In this document: one piece after another, positions 33,567 through 42,655 of the stretch
How the letters are laid out: each line of letters opens with the position of its first letter
How positions within the stretch are numbered: the stretch's first letter is position 1
Assembly (NCBI GenBank): GCA_049314515.1
Contig: JBMOEY010000001.1
Span: forward strand, 25,709-89,708
Direction of reading: 5' to 3'
DNA length: 64,000 bases
From: RFQD01 sp049314515
GTDB taxonomy: Bacteria > Actinomycetota > Actinomycetes > Actinomycetales > Microbacteriaceae
Notes under the pieces: generated by a model
The model's database searches: none
Told to the model about the DNA's origin: nothing
Seen by the model: the letters and a program-made list of their open reading frames with translations, nothing else
Program-made: the position numbers and the translations under genes

Positions 33567-35794
33567 ACCGAATCGATTCTCCTGACCGCACTGAGAAGTC
33601 GATCTAGGTGAATGGGGTCCGTCATTTCGAAAACAAATCGACTAATTGCGACACGATCCTGACTAGTTGAAACGGACGCGCTCAATATGTTGACGTGATT
33701 TTCTGACAGGACGCGAGTGACATCGCTGAGAAGACCTGAGCGGTCGAGAGCTTCGATTTGAATTTGAACGAGGTAGGTTCCTTTGGAATTTGGAGCCCAT
33801 TCGACGTCAATCAGTCGCTCTGATTGGGTTTGCAGGTTTATCACATTGTGACAACTCGCCTGATGAACGGAAACGCCCTGACCTCGCGTGACAAATCCCG
33901 CGATTTCATCGCCGGGTACTGGGGTGCAGCACTTGGCCAATTTCACAAGGATATCCGGGGCCCCGCGAACGAGCACCCCAGAATCACCTGATCGAGAGGA
34001 CTGTTGTGGCGAGCGCGTTGGAACGACGAAATCGGTGGATTCCAGGTCGTGTTCGGTGTTGAGCGACGCGAGAATCTTTTCTAAAACACTTTGCACCGAG
34101 ACGTGACCCTCACCTATAGCGGCGTAAAGTGCGCTGACATCGTCATAGCGCAATGTGGCCGTCACGGTTCCCAACGACTCTGGCGTCAGCAATCGCTGCA
34201 ACGGGAGGTTTTGTTTTCGCATCGAGCGGGCAAGTGCGTCTTTGCCTTGCTCGATGGCCTCTTCTCGTCGTTCCTTAGAGAACCAAGCCTTGATTTTATT
34301 TCGTGTCCTCGTCGACTTGACGAAGTTCAGCCAGTCCTGACTTGGGCCCGCATCTGGATTCTTCGACGTCAAGATTTCGACCACATCACCGGTGGCGAGG
34401 GCGCTCTCCAGTGTGACGATGCGACCGTTTACCTTGGCGCCCATAGTTCGATGACCGACTTCCGTATGGACAGCGTAGGCAAAGTCAATCGGCGTCGCGC
34501 CCTGGGGCAAGCCGACAACCCGGCCCTTGGGTGTGAAAACGTAGACCTCCTTCGCACCAATTTCAAATCTCAGCGAATCGAGAAATTCACTGGGATCGTC
34601 AGTCTCGGCCTGCCAGTCATTTATATGTGCAAGCCACGCCATATCGGTGTCCTGCACCGACAACGCGTTCGACTTCGTTGCTGAAACACGTTCCTTGTAC
34701 ATCCAGTGGGCGGCGACACCGTACTCAGCGCGGTTGTGCATTTCGGGAGTTCGAATTTGAATTTCAACCGCCCGACCTTCGGGCCCGACTACCGTCGTGT
34801 GCAGCGACTGGTAAAGATTGAACTTCGGAGTTGCGATGTAGTCCTTGAATCGCCCAGGCAAAGGATTCCAACGGGCATGGATGAGTCCCAGAACCGCGTA
34901 GCAGTCACGCACCGTTGGAACAATGATTCGGATTCCGACGAGGTCAAAAATATCCTCAAATTCGCGACCCCGCTGCACCATTTTTTGGTAGATCGAATAG
35001 AACTGCTTTGGCCTACCCGCAACATCTCCTCGGACTTTGGCTAGTCGAAGGTCATCCTTAACGTCCACGATGACACGCGAAACAAAGTCCTCACGCTGAG
35101 GCTGTCGATCGGTGACCAGACTCTCGATTTCTCCATAGATCTTGGGATGGAGCACAGCGAATGCAAGGTCCTCCAATTCCCACTTCATCGTCTGGATGCC
35201 TAACCGGTGGGCGAGTGGAGTATAAATCTCCAGGGTCTCGCGTGCCTTGCGCTCCGCGCTTTCGGCCGGCATGAATCCCCACGTACGCGCATTGTGCAGG
35301 CGATCGGCAAGCTTTATCACCAGAACGCGAATATCCTTTGACATCGCGACAATCATTTTTCGGACTGTTTCCGCCTGTGCGCTATCGCCGTACTTAACCT
35401 TGTCGAGTTTGGTCACCCCATCGACCAGCATCGCGACCTCGGGACCAAAATCTGCGCTGACCATACCAAGCGAGTAGTCAGTATCTTCAACGGTGTCGTG
35501 CAATAAGGCTGCCTGTATCGTTTTAGCGCCAATTCCCAGTTCCGCGAGAATTTGTGCCACGGCAACGGGGTGCGTGATGTACGGCTCTCCGGAGCGTCTC
35601 AGTTGCCCCTCGTGCGCCCGTTTTGCCGTTTGGTAGGCCCGCTCGATGCCAAGAAAGTCAGCCTTCGGATGATGCTTGCGGACTGTCTTGACAAGGCGGT
35701 CGAACCCACCAGTCTCCTGGGTTCGACTGAAAAGACGAGGAACGAGGCGGCGCAGGGAAGGCGTCGTCGTCGGTGACGGCGGTGCATCAACCAT
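33536..35794 (-). CDS. rel: Bifunctional (p)ppGpp synthetase/hydrolase Rel
   Basis: Makes and degrades the stringent-response alarmone. 752 residues. The N-terminal HD hydrolase domain looks intact: EPYITHPVAVAQILAELGIG and ALLHDTVEDTDY carry the His-Asp metal site. The synthetase domain around residues 230-360 shows FEDIFDLVGIRIIVPT, RFKDYIATPKFNLYQSLHTTV and VEIQIRTPEMHNRAEYGVAAHW. TGS (VYVFTPKGRVVGLPQGATPIDFAY) and a C-terminal ACT domain (YLVQIQIEALDRSGLLSDVTRVLSE) follow. This is the single long RSH expected for actinobacteria. It lies downstream of secDF on the same strand and ends in a convergent overlap with the hypothetical ORF. Confidence 0.97.
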   Translation of the reverse strand: MVDAPPSPTTTPSLRRLVPRLFSRTQETGGFDRLVKTVRKHHPKADFLGIERAYQTAKRAHEGQLRRSGEPYITHPVAVAQILAELGIGAKTIQAALLHDTVEDTDYSLGMVSADFGPEVAMLVDGVTKLDKVKYGDSAQAETVRKMIVAMSKDIRVLVIKLADRLHNARTWGFMPAESAERKARETLEIYTPLAHRLGIQTMKWELEDLAFAVLHPKIYGEIESLVTDRQPQREDFVSRVIVDVKDDLRLAKVRGDVAGRPKQFYSIYQKMVQRGREFEDIFDLVGIRIIVPTVRDCYAVLGLIHARWNPLPGRFKDYIATPKFNLYQSLHTTVVGPEGRAVEIQIRTPEMHNRAEYGVAAHWMYKERVSATKSNALSVQDTDMAWLAHINDWQAETDDPSEFLDSLRFEIGAKEVYVFTPKGRVVGLPQGATPIDFAYAVHTEVGHRTMGAKVNGRIVTLESALATGDVVEILTSKNPDAGPSQDWLNFVKSTRTRNKIKAWFSKERREEAIEQGKDALARSMRKQNLPLQRLLTPESLGTVTATLRYDDVSALYAAIGEGHVSVQSVLEKILASLNTEHDLESTDFVVPTRSPQQSSRSGDSGVLVRGAPDILVKLAKCCTPVPGDEIAGFVTRGQGVSVHQASCHNVINLQTQSERLIDVEWAPNSKGTYLVQIQIEALDRSGLLSDVTRVLSENHVNILSASVSTSQDRVAISRFVFEMTDPIHLDRLLSAVRRIDSVYDVYRVSEG

Positions 35795-35852
35795 ATTTCC
35801 TCCTCTCCCCCATTATGCGATGGAAATCGAAAGGAGCGAGACTTGACTGCGA

Positions 35853-36854
35853 CTACGACGAAACGGTGTCCTGGTGCACTCGACTTTGTTCAGCAAGAAC
35901 CTTTTTGTCGTGTTTAGAAATTGCTGGTTCACGCTGACGAAGTTGTGCGTACATCGGAGCCGCGAGGAACAGCGTCGAATACGTTCCCACGGCGATTCCA
36001 ATGAGAAGCGCGAGGGAAATATCCCGAAGAGTTCCTGCGCCGAGAACAAAAGCGCCGATGAAGAGGATGGACGCAACGGGCAGCGCTGCCACGACCGACG
36101 TGTTAATCGATCGCACCAAGGTCTGATTAATGGCGAGGTTGACCTGTTGACCAAACGTCTTGGACTGATCGGCACCGTTTCCCAGGGTGTTCTCTCGAAT
36201 CTTGTCGAAGACCACGACTGTGTCGTAAAGCGAATAACCGAGAATCGTCAGCAGTCCAATGACCGCACCAGGAGTAACCTCAAATCCCGTTATTCCGTAT
36301 ATTCCCGCTGTAATGATGACATCGTGAATCAATGCAACGATCGCGACGAGCGACATCTTCCAGGTCCGGAAGTAGAGTGCCATCACAATTGCCGCCAAGA
36401 TAAGAAACACGATAAGACCACGAATTGCTTGACTCGTAATGTCCTGGCCCCAAGTTGCTCCAATGAACGATGCCGTGACTTGTTCCGGGGTGACGTTGTA
36501 GTCGCTGGCAAGTTGTTGACGAATCTCACGAGTCTGAACATCCGTGAGTTGGCTCGTCTGGACTCGAATCGACTCAGTTCCGAGAGTTGAGACTTTCGCT
36601 GCGACATCCGGCACGACGGACGTGACGGCATTCGTTGCGATGGCCTGGTCGCCACCTGGAACGCCCGAAACGACAAACTCGGACCCACCTGTGAATTCGA
36701 TGCCGAAGTTGAAGCCACCCCGAGCAATCGGCCCCAAGATGCTCACGAGTATGAGGAGTGTCGATACGAGGTACCAGATCTTGCGACGACCCACAAAATT
36801 AACGGACCGTGCACCGGTGTAGAGGTCGTTTCCAAGCGAGGTCAAGCTGGCCAT
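35853..36854 (-). CDS. secF: Protein translocase subunit SecF
   Basis: Proton-motive-force-driven accessory subunit of Sec secretion, paired with SecD. 333 residues, about six transmembrane helices. NFGIEFTGGSEFVVSG is the periplasmic entry motif, LTILGYSLYDTVVVFDKIRENT the TM4-5 signature, and LALLIGIAVGTYSTLFLAAPMY the last helix. Its ATG overlaps the secD stop (TAATG). Confidence 0.97.
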   Translation of the reverse strand: MASLTSLGNDLYTGARSVNFVGRRKIWYLVSTLLILVSILGPIARGGFNFGIEFTGGSEFVVSGVPGGDQAIATNAVTSVVPDVAAKVSTLGTESIRVQTSQLTDVQTREIRQQLASDYNVTPEQVTASFIGATWGQDITSQAIRGLIVFLILAAIVMALYFRTWKMSLVAIVALIHDVIITAGIYGITGFEVTPGAVIGLLTILGYSLYDTVVVFDKIRENTLGNGADQSKTFGQQVNLAINQTLVRSINTSVVAALPVASILFIGAFVLGAGTLRDISLALLIGIAVGTYSTLFLAAPMYAQLRQREPAISKHDKKVLAEQSRVHQDTVSS

Positions 36855-38566
36855 TAGTCGTCACCCTTCACAGCTACATTCGTATCCGAAGAGCCTGCCT
36901 TGCGTTCGGCAATGGTCTGTCGACGGGCGGCCTCTTTTGCCGATTTCGCCGCCTTGCCTGCAGAAACACGTGCGGCGGACGGTGCCGCAAATTGAGCTCG
37001 CCCTCGATAGACGGCTCCCAGAGCCACCGGGTCTAGCCCGCTGAGTCGATGACCGCTTGCGAAGAAGCCGTTTCGGCTCAGCAAACGCAATACAGGGTGC
37101 GTGAACAGTGACACGACGAACAGGTCGACAATTGTCGTTAGACCCAGGGTCAACGCAAATCCTCGGACGTTTCCAACAGCGAGGACAAACAAGACGCCGG
37201 CAGCAAGGAAGTTCACCGCATCCGAAGCAATGATGGTTCTGATCGCACGGCGCCAGCCATTTTCTACCGCTGACTCGAGACCTCGACCGTCACGAAGTTC
37301 GTCACGAATCCGCTCGAAGTAAACGATAAACGAGTCCGCCGTAATTCCGATAGCGACAATAAGACCAGCAACACCGGCAAGAGACAATCGGTAGCCCTCG
37401 CGCCACGAGAGCAAAGTGACCAAAAAGTAAGTGATTACTGCGGCGACGGCCAGTGAAAAGACGGTAACGAGTCCGAGAGTTCGGTATTGAATCAGAGAAT
37501 AGACAACGACCAGGATCAATCCAATGAGACCGGCAAGTAGTCCACTTTGCAATTGCGTCGAACCCAGGGTTGCAGAAATGGAATCCGAGCTCTGTACCTC
37601 GAATCCAATGGGAAGCGCTCCGTATTTGAGCTGATCGGCCAGCGTCTTCGCAGACTCCTGCGTGAATCCTCCACTGATCTGAGGCTTTCCATCGGTAATG
37701 ACAGCTTTCGTGGCCGGTGCAGAGATGACTCGCCCGTCGAGCACGATGGCGAACTGATTCAGCGAGCCTTGAAGTGCGTTGAGGCGAGACGTAATGTCGG
37801 CAAATTTAGTCGTTCCCGCGCCATTGAAAACCAAGTTGACCGCCCACTGTCCGGTCGAGGCACCGGTCTGCGTGGTGATGAGTCCAGCGGAAGCATCGCT
37901 GATGTCACTTCCATCAAGTTCGACGGGGCCGAGAATAAACTTTGCCGTATTCGTGTCGTCGCACGTAACCAATGGCTCGTCGGCGGGCGCAGCGTTGGTC
38001 GCGTTCGCTGCCTCGGATCCACACGTGAAAGCCAAATAGCGAGACTGCAATTCAGGCGTGATCCAGTTGAGATCGGATGCGTTTGATGGCGCGATACTCG
38101 GCGTGTTCGGAAGAGTCGGATCATATGTCGGCGTAATAGTTGCTCCGTCGGGACCCACCTGCTCCGAGGACGGCGCACCTGCAACAAGTACCGGGCGAAA
38201 ATCTAGCTTCGCCGATGCTTGAATACGAGCAAGAGTCTGGTCATCTGGTTGTCCCGGAATCGACACAACGATGTTGTTGCTGCCCTGCGTATTGATTTCC
38301 GACTCAGAGACACCCGCGGCGTCAATACGCTGACGGATGATGGACACGGCTTGCGTGAGTTGCTCGGAGCTGACCGTCTCACCACTTTGCAGAGTGGGCG
38401 TCAAGACAATCTGCGTTCCACCTTCGAGGTCGAGTGCGAGCTTAGGTGTCCAACTCGCGCCGCTCCACAAGACTCCCGCCCCATTCGCGCCAATCAGCGC
38501 GACGATGAGAACGAGAAGCCAGACGAGCGGGCGCCATGCCGAACGGGAGGATGATTGCTTGGCCAC
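36854..38566 (-). CDS. secD: Protein translocase subunit SecD
   Basis: Partner of SecF. 570 residues. TM1 at about residues 11-32, then LALDLEGGTQIVLTP (D1 motif) and a large extracytoplasmic loop up to about residue 345. Conserved elements are INTQGSNNIVVSIPGQ, GKPQISGGFTQESAKTLADQLKYGALPIGFEV and the TM4-5 segment VAIGITADSFIVYFERIRDELRDG. The C-terminus is basic and lineage-specific (RVSAGKAAKSAKEAARRQ). The order yajC-secD-secF-rel is conserved in actinobacteria. Confidence 0.97.
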   Translation of the reverse strand: MAKQSSSRSAWRPLVWLLVLIVALIGANGAGVLWSGASWTPKLALDLEGGTQIVLTPTLQSGETVSSEQLTQAVSIIRQRIDAAGVSESEINTQGSNNIVVSIPGQPDDQTLARIQASAKLDFRPVLVAGAPSSEQVGPDGATITPTYDPTLPNTPSIAPSNASDLNWITPELQSRYLAFTCGSEAANATNAAPADEPLVTCDDTNTAKFILGPVELDGSDISDASAGLITTQTGASTGQWAVNLVFNGAGTTKFADITSRLNALQGSLNQFAIVLDGRVISAPATKAVITDGKPQISGGFTQESAKTLADQLKYGALPIGFEVQSSDSISATLGSTQLQSGLLAGLIGLILVVVYSLIQYRTLGLVTVFSLAVAAVITYFLVTLLSWREGYRLSLAGVAGLIVAIGITADSFIVYFERIRDELRDGRGLESAVENGWRRAIRTIIASDAVNFLAAGVLFVLAVGNVRGFALTLGLTTIVDLFVVSLFTHPVLRLLSRNGFFASGHRLSGLDPVALGAVYRGRAQFAAPSAARVSAGKAAKSAKEAARRQTIAERKAGSSDTNVAVKGDD

Positions 38567-38623
38567 AGGGGAATCGCCTTTTGTGTCGTGGAAGGATGTA
38601 TGCCGCCAGTTCGGCGACAGAAA

Positions 38624-38923
38624 CTACTTCTTGGCCTCGTCCGAGGCGGGAGCCTCCACGGCATCGAGAACACGGACCACGGCCTGACGGGCAACGGTCA
38701 TGGTGGTCTTCGGCGCGATTTCGAGAACGACCTTGTTCTCACTCTCGTCGATGGACTTCACAGTGGCGTACACGCCAAAGCTCGTCATGACAGATGCGCC
38801 AGCGACAACACGCTTCTGCAGCTCCAACGCGTCCTTTTGACGTTTGCGGCCGTTGCGAATCATAAAGACAACCAGCACGCCAAGAACGGCAATCATCAAG
38901 ATTGTGGTGAAGTCAAATTGCAT
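38624..38923 (-). CDS. yajC: Preprotein translocase accessory subunit YajC
   Basis: Single-pass protein of the SecDF-YajC complex. 99 residues from ATG 38923 (MQFDFTTILMIAVLGVLVVFMIRNGRKRQ), with the transmembrane helix at residues 6-24. The cytoplasmic YajC domain reads VVAGASVMTSFGVYATVKSIDESENKVVLEIAPKTTMTVARQAVVRVL. A TTG 24 bases upstream would add 8 residues; neither start has a strong SD. It lies 57 bases from secD and 76 bases after ruvB. Confidence 0.93.
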   Translation of the reverse strand: MQFDFTTILMIAVLGVLVVFMIRNGRKRQKDALELQKRVVAGASVMTSFGVYATVKSIDESENKVVLEIAPKTTMTVARQAVVRVLDAVEAPASDEAKK

Positions 38924-38999
38924 GATTGTTGGACTACTTTCACTCAAGTTTCAGGCGCAACTGCGCCCGTTCAGTATAGGTCACTCGTGCGGACTCGAC

Positions 39000-40028
39000 T
39001 TAGAACAACGACGTCGGAGACGGGGCGACGGGGCGTGAGTGTCCGAGGTGTTCATACGCGGCATCGGTTGCGATCCGACCTCGAGAAGTTCGCGTGATCA
39101 ACCCTTCTCGAATCAGGAATGGCTCCACCACCGCTTCGATTGTCTCTGAGTCTTCTCCAATCGACACGGCGAGCGAACTGACACCGACCGGTCCGCCGTT
39201 AAACCGCACAATCAAGGCCTCGAGTACCGATCGATCCAGACGATCCAAGCCCCGTTTGTCTACGTCATAAAGGGTCAGTGCCGAATCCGCGACAACCTCA
39301 GGCGCAGTCAGCGGGTGAACCTCCAGGAAATCTCTTACGCGCCTCAAAAGACGATTTGCGATTCGTGGTGTTCCTCGAGAGCGACGAGCAATTTCGAGCA
39401 GTGCATCTTTGGGGAGCGTGACGTCCAACAAAGCAGCCGAACGGGTCACCACGTCTAACAGCTCGTCGGACGAATAAAACTCAAGATGGCCCGTGAAACC
39501 GAATCGATCACGCAGCGGGCTCGCCAACAAACCGGTTCGAGTTGTCGCACCAACCAACGTGAAGGCAGGCAAGTCGAGAGGAATCGACGTGGCTCCGGCA
39601 CCTTTGCCCACCATGATGTCGACCCGAAAATCTTCCATGGCCAGATACAGCATCTCCTCTGCCGACTTTGCCATTCGATGAATTTCGTCAATAAAAAGAA
39701 CATCTCCGGGTTGGAGCGACGACAGCAAAGCAGCGAGGTCACCCGCATGAGAAATTGCCGGCCCGCTCGAGAGACGCATTGGCCGATTGCTCTCGCGAGC
39801 CACAATCATCGCCAGGGTTGTCTTGCCGAGCCCTGGTGGTCCCGCCAACAAAATGTGATCGGGTGCACGCCCGCCGGATTCGGCAGCACGCAGAAGCAAA
39901 CCCAGTTGTCCGACAACCTTGGTCTGACCCACAAAATCGCGGAGCGAATTCGGTCTGAGTGCTCCCTCGTACGCGCCCTCACTAGGGTCGATCAATTCCG
40001 GACTGACCGTTTCGGGAACGTCGGTCAT
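39000..40028 (-). CDS. ruvB: Holliday junction branch migration ATPase RuvB
   Basis: Hexameric AAA+ motor of RuvAB. 342 residues. Walker A LLAGPPGLGKTTLAMIVA near residue 60, Walker B VLFIDEIHRMAKSAEEMLY, sensor 1 GATTRTGLLASPLRDRFG, and the C-terminal winged helix (GVSSLAVSIGEDSETIEAVVEPFLIREGLITRTSRGR). It overlaps ruvA by 4 bases. Confidence 0.98.
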   Translation of the reverse strand: MTDVPETVSPELIDPSEGAYEGALRPNSLRDFVGQTKVVGQLGLLLRAAESGGRAPDHILLAGPPGLGKTTLAMIVARESNRPMRLSSGPAISHAGDLAALLSSLQPGDVLFIDEIHRMAKSAEEMLYLAMEDFRVDIMVGKGAGATSIPLDLPAFTLVGATTRTGLLASPLRDRFGFTGHLEFYSSDELLDVVTRSAALLDVTLPKDALLEIARRSRGTPRIANRLLRRVRDFLEVHPLTAPEVVADSALTLYDVDKRGLDRLDRSVLEALIVRFNGGPVGVSSLAVSIGEDSETIEAVVEPFLIREGLITRTSRGRIATDAAYEHLGHSRPVAPSPTSLF

Positions 40029-40651
40029 GACCCCACTCCAGGGGAGCCGAGTTCGGATAGGCTCGCGCGCAGAAGCGCCGCAGAATCAAACGTCGTCGAC
40101 GACGATAGAACACGGACCACGGTCTCCGAGGCGTGCTTTTCATTCCACCCGAGCCCAACCAGAGCCGCAACGACCTGAGTTTGCATGGCGGAACTAGCTG
40201 AATCCTGATTGAGATTCGAAACATGAGTCTCGACCAACTCGTCCCCTAGGAGGTGCGTCAGACGCCCGGCAAGCGACACGACGACTAGCTTGGCGGTTTT
40301 TGGTCCTATTCCAGAGACATTGCGGAACGGTGCATCATCCTCGGCGACCACCGCGGCATAAATCTCGCGCGGACTCAAATGACTCAGTACAGCCAGTGCC
40401 GAGCGGGGTCCGATACCGCTGACGGTCAACAAGGCATCAAAGATAGTCAGTTCTGATTCGGATTCGAATCCGAAGAGCTGCATCGCGTCTTCACGCACAA
40501 TGAGTCGAGTCAGAAAATGGGATTCTTCACCAATGTGAAGTTGGCGAGTGTGAGCCGGAGTCAGCGAAACTGAATAACCTACTCCCCCGACATCGACCAC
40601 GCAGGCGGACGACGACACGGCGACAATCTCCCCACGAAGCGACGCAATCAC
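40025..40651 (-). CDS. ruvA: Holliday junction DNA helicase subunit RuvA
   Basis: Junction-binding tetramer that loads RuvB. 208 residues: OB-fold domain I (MIASLRGEIVAVSSSACVVDVGGVGYSVSL), tandem helix-hairpin-helix domain II (LLTVSGIGPRSALAVLS; FRNVSGIGPKTAKLVVVSLAGRL) and the C-terminal RuvB-binding domain III (QTQVVAALVGLGWNEKHASETV). It lies between ruvC (9-base gap) and ruvB. Confidence 0.98.
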   Translation of the reverse strand: MIASLRGEIVAVSSSACVVDVGGVGYSVSLTPAHTRQLHIGEESHFLTRLIVREDAMQLFGFESESELTIFDALLTVSGIGPRSALAVLSHLSPREIYAAVVAEDDAPFRNVSGIGPKTAKLVVVSLAGRLTHLLGDELVETHVSNLNQDSASSAMQTQVVAALVGLGWNEKHASETVVRVLSSSTTFDSAALLRASLSELGSPGVGS

Positions 40652-40660
40652 GGCTGAAGA

Positions 40661-41239
40661 CTAGTTTGAAGTTCGGTTTCGACGAGCGAGGCTCTCCGCG
40701 TCGCGCCAACGTTGTTGAGCGGGAGTCAACTCAGACGACTTCGCTCGCGTTCCACCTCCGAGGCCGGTCCCACCGCGCCACGCATTACAAATGGCAAGTG
40801 CCAAAGCATCGGTCGCATCGGGTAGCAACTTTTCATCGCCCATACTGAGGATGCGCCTGACCATGTTGGCTACTTGAACCTTATTTGCACGCCCCGAGCC
40901 CGAAACCGACGCTTTGACTTCGGTAGGTGTATGTAGATCGACGCCAATCTCCCGGTCGGCCGCTTCGACAAGGAGGAGTCCACTTACCTGCGCAGTACCC
41001 ATGACGGAACGAAGGTTTTGTTGCGCAAAGACTCTTTCTAAAGCGACGCGATCCGGCAGATATGTGTCGAACAATCGAACAAACGCGTCTCGAATCGTCA
41101 GCAATCTCATCGGCGCGTCCGCCGTCGAGGGCGTCTGAACAACCTCGACGTGAACCAAAGCCAACGTTCGCGAAGAACTTAGATCGATGACGCCGATCCC
41201 GCAGCGCGTTAGTCCCGGGTCAACTCCGAGAATCCGCAC
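40661..41239 (-). CDS. ruvC: Crossover junction endodeoxyribonuclease RuvC
   Basis: Resolves Holliday junctions by symmetric nicking. 192 residues. The catalytic acidic residues are visible: Asp in MRILGVDPGLTRCGIGV, Glu in ALERVFAQQNLRSV, and the C-terminal Asp pair in DATDALALAICNAWRGG. The tail is slightly longer than in E. coli RuvC. It heads the ruvC-ruvA-ruvB unit, 14 bases after yebC. No LexA-type box is evident in that short gap. Confidence 0.97.
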   Translation of the reverse strand: MRILGVDPGLTRCGIGVIDLSSSRTLALVHVEVVQTPSTADAPMRLLTIRDAFVRLFDTYLPDRVALERVFAQQNLRSVMGTAQVSGLLLVEAADREIGVDLHTPTEVKASVSGSGRANKVQVANMVRRILSMGDEKLLPDATDALALAICNAWRGGTGLGGGTRAKSSELTPAQQRWRDAESLARRNRTSN

Positions 41240-41253
41240 GACGAAGACCCGGC

Positions 41254-42012
41254 CTAGTCTTGTTCGAGCTCGGCGAGGACGGCTTCAGACAAGTCGAAGT
41301 TACTAAAAACGTTCTGCACGTCATCGGAGTCCTCGAGCGCCTCAATCAGCTTGAAGACTTTGCGCGCGGTTTCTGCTTCTATTTCGACGGCCAGGTTGGG
41401 AACAAATTCACTATCTGCTGACTCGTAGTCGATACCCGACGCCTGAAGTGCTGTCCGAACTGGCACAAGGTTTGCCGTATCCGTGATGATTTCGAATGTG
41501 CCACCCTGCAGGGATACGTCCTCGGCGCCCGCGTCGAGGACGGCGGCCAGAATATCGTCCTCGGTAGCGCCGCCTTCGGCCGCAACTCGGATAACGCCCT
41601 TGCGGCTGAAGTTGTAAGCCACCGATCCCGGATCAGCCATGGTTCCGCCATTCCGTGACATGGCGGTTCGAACTTCCGCCGCTGCACGGTTCTTGTTATC
41701 GGTCAAACACTCAATCAACAGGGCGACGCCGTTGGGACCATAACCCTCGTACATGATTGTCTGATAATCCACCGCATCGCCGGAAAGGCCCGCCCCACGC
41801 TTGACGGCCCGGTCTATGTTGTCGTTGGGAACACTGGTTTTCTTGGCTTTTTGGATGGCGTCAACGAGGGTTGGATTACCACTCAAGTCGGCGCCCCCGA
41901 GCTTGGCGGCGACTTCGATGTTCTTGATGAGTTTGGCAAACGACTTCGCACGCCGTGCGTCAATAACGGCTTTCTTGTGCTTGGTTGTCGCCCATTTGGA
42001 GTGTCCAGACAT
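41254..42012 (-). CDS. YebC/PmpR family (TACO1-like) protein
   Basis: 252 residues from ATG 42012 (MSGHSKWATTKHKKAVIDARRAKSFAKL), the invariant family N-terminus. The family has been described as transcriptional regulators and more recently as ribosome-associated factors that help at difficult sequences, so I leave the exact role open. EGYGPNGVALLIECLTDNKNRAAAEVRTAMSRNGG is the central signature. It lies directly upstream of ruvC and after pdxT, a widely conserved order. Confidence 0.95.
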   Translation of the reverse strand: MSGHSKWATTKHKKAVIDARRAKSFAKLIKNIEVAAKLGGADLSGNPTLVDAIQKAKKTSVPNDNIDRAVKRGAGLSGDAVDYQTIMYEGYGPNGVALLIECLTDNKNRAAAEVRTAMSRNGGTMADPGSVAYNFSRKGVIRVAAEGGATEDDILAAVLDAGAEDVSLQGGTFEIITDTANLVPVRTALQASGIDYESADSEFVPNLAVEIEAETARKVFKLIEALEDSDDVQNVFSNFDLSEAVLAELEQD

Positions 42013-42022
42013 AACGACGATT

Positions 42023-42655
42023 CTAGCTACGGTGGCGGGGCTTGCCCCTCGACGCCACGTGGTCAATGACCAGAGCTACGAAGAACTCGTGCACACGAGC
42101 GTCACCTTCTAATTCCGGATGAAAGCTGATTCCAATCGCGTTTCCCTGTCGAACCCCAACGACTCGTCCGTCATCGAGCGCAGCGATCACCTCGGCGCGG
42201 GTCCCAACGCGCTCCACCACCGGAGCTCGAATGAATGCCGCAGCGATAGGTGTCGCGGCAATCGCGGGTGCCGAAACCCCGACCTCGAACGAGTCGACCT
42301 GAGCGCCGAACGCGTTGCGCCGCACATCCACATCGATGCCACCGAGAGATTGTTGGCCATCGATGGCATCGAGCACGTGATCGGCAAGCATGATGAGCCC
42401 TGCACAGGTTCCGAGCACCGGCATGCCCTCGGAAATGCGGCGACGTAACGGCTCGAACAACCCAAAATATCGGGCGAGTTTGTCCATCACCGACGATTCT
42501 CCGCCCGGAATGATGAGCCCGTCCACGTCGTTCAACTCGGATTCCCGGCGAACAAGAATTGGTTCGATGCCGATTTCTCGAAGCATCAGGACGTGTTCGC
42601 GCACGTCTCCCTGGAGTGAGAGAACGCCGATTCGCGGTTGAACGCTACCAGCCAC
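42023..42655 (-). CDS. pdxT: Pyridoxal 5'-phosphate synthase glutaminase subunit PdxT
   Basis: Supplies ammonia to PdxS for de novo vitamin B6 synthesis. 210 residues from GTG 42655, which places PRIGVLSLQGDVREHVLMLREIG at the N-terminus and overlaps pdxS by 11 bases; the open frame to 42850 is pdxS antiframe. Glutaminase residues: nucleophile Cys in VLGTCAGLIMLA, GGESSVMDKLA oxyanion loop, and His-x-Glu in SFHPELEGD. Confidence 0.95.
   Translation of the reverse strand: MAGSVQPRIGVLSLQGDVREHVLMLREIGIEPILVRRESELNDVDGLIIPGGESSVMDKLARYFGLFEPLRRRISEGMPVLGTCAGLIMLADHVLDAIDGQQSLGGIDVDVRRNAFGAQVDSFEVGVSAPAIAATPIAAAFIRAPVVERVGTRAEVIAALDDGRVVGVRQGNAIGISFHPELEGDARVHEFFVALVIDHVASRGKPRHRS

Noticed and set aside
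41240..41253. LexA/SOS box for ruvCAB
   Set aside because: The gap before ruvC is only 14 bases and contains no GAAC-N4-GTTC-like element.
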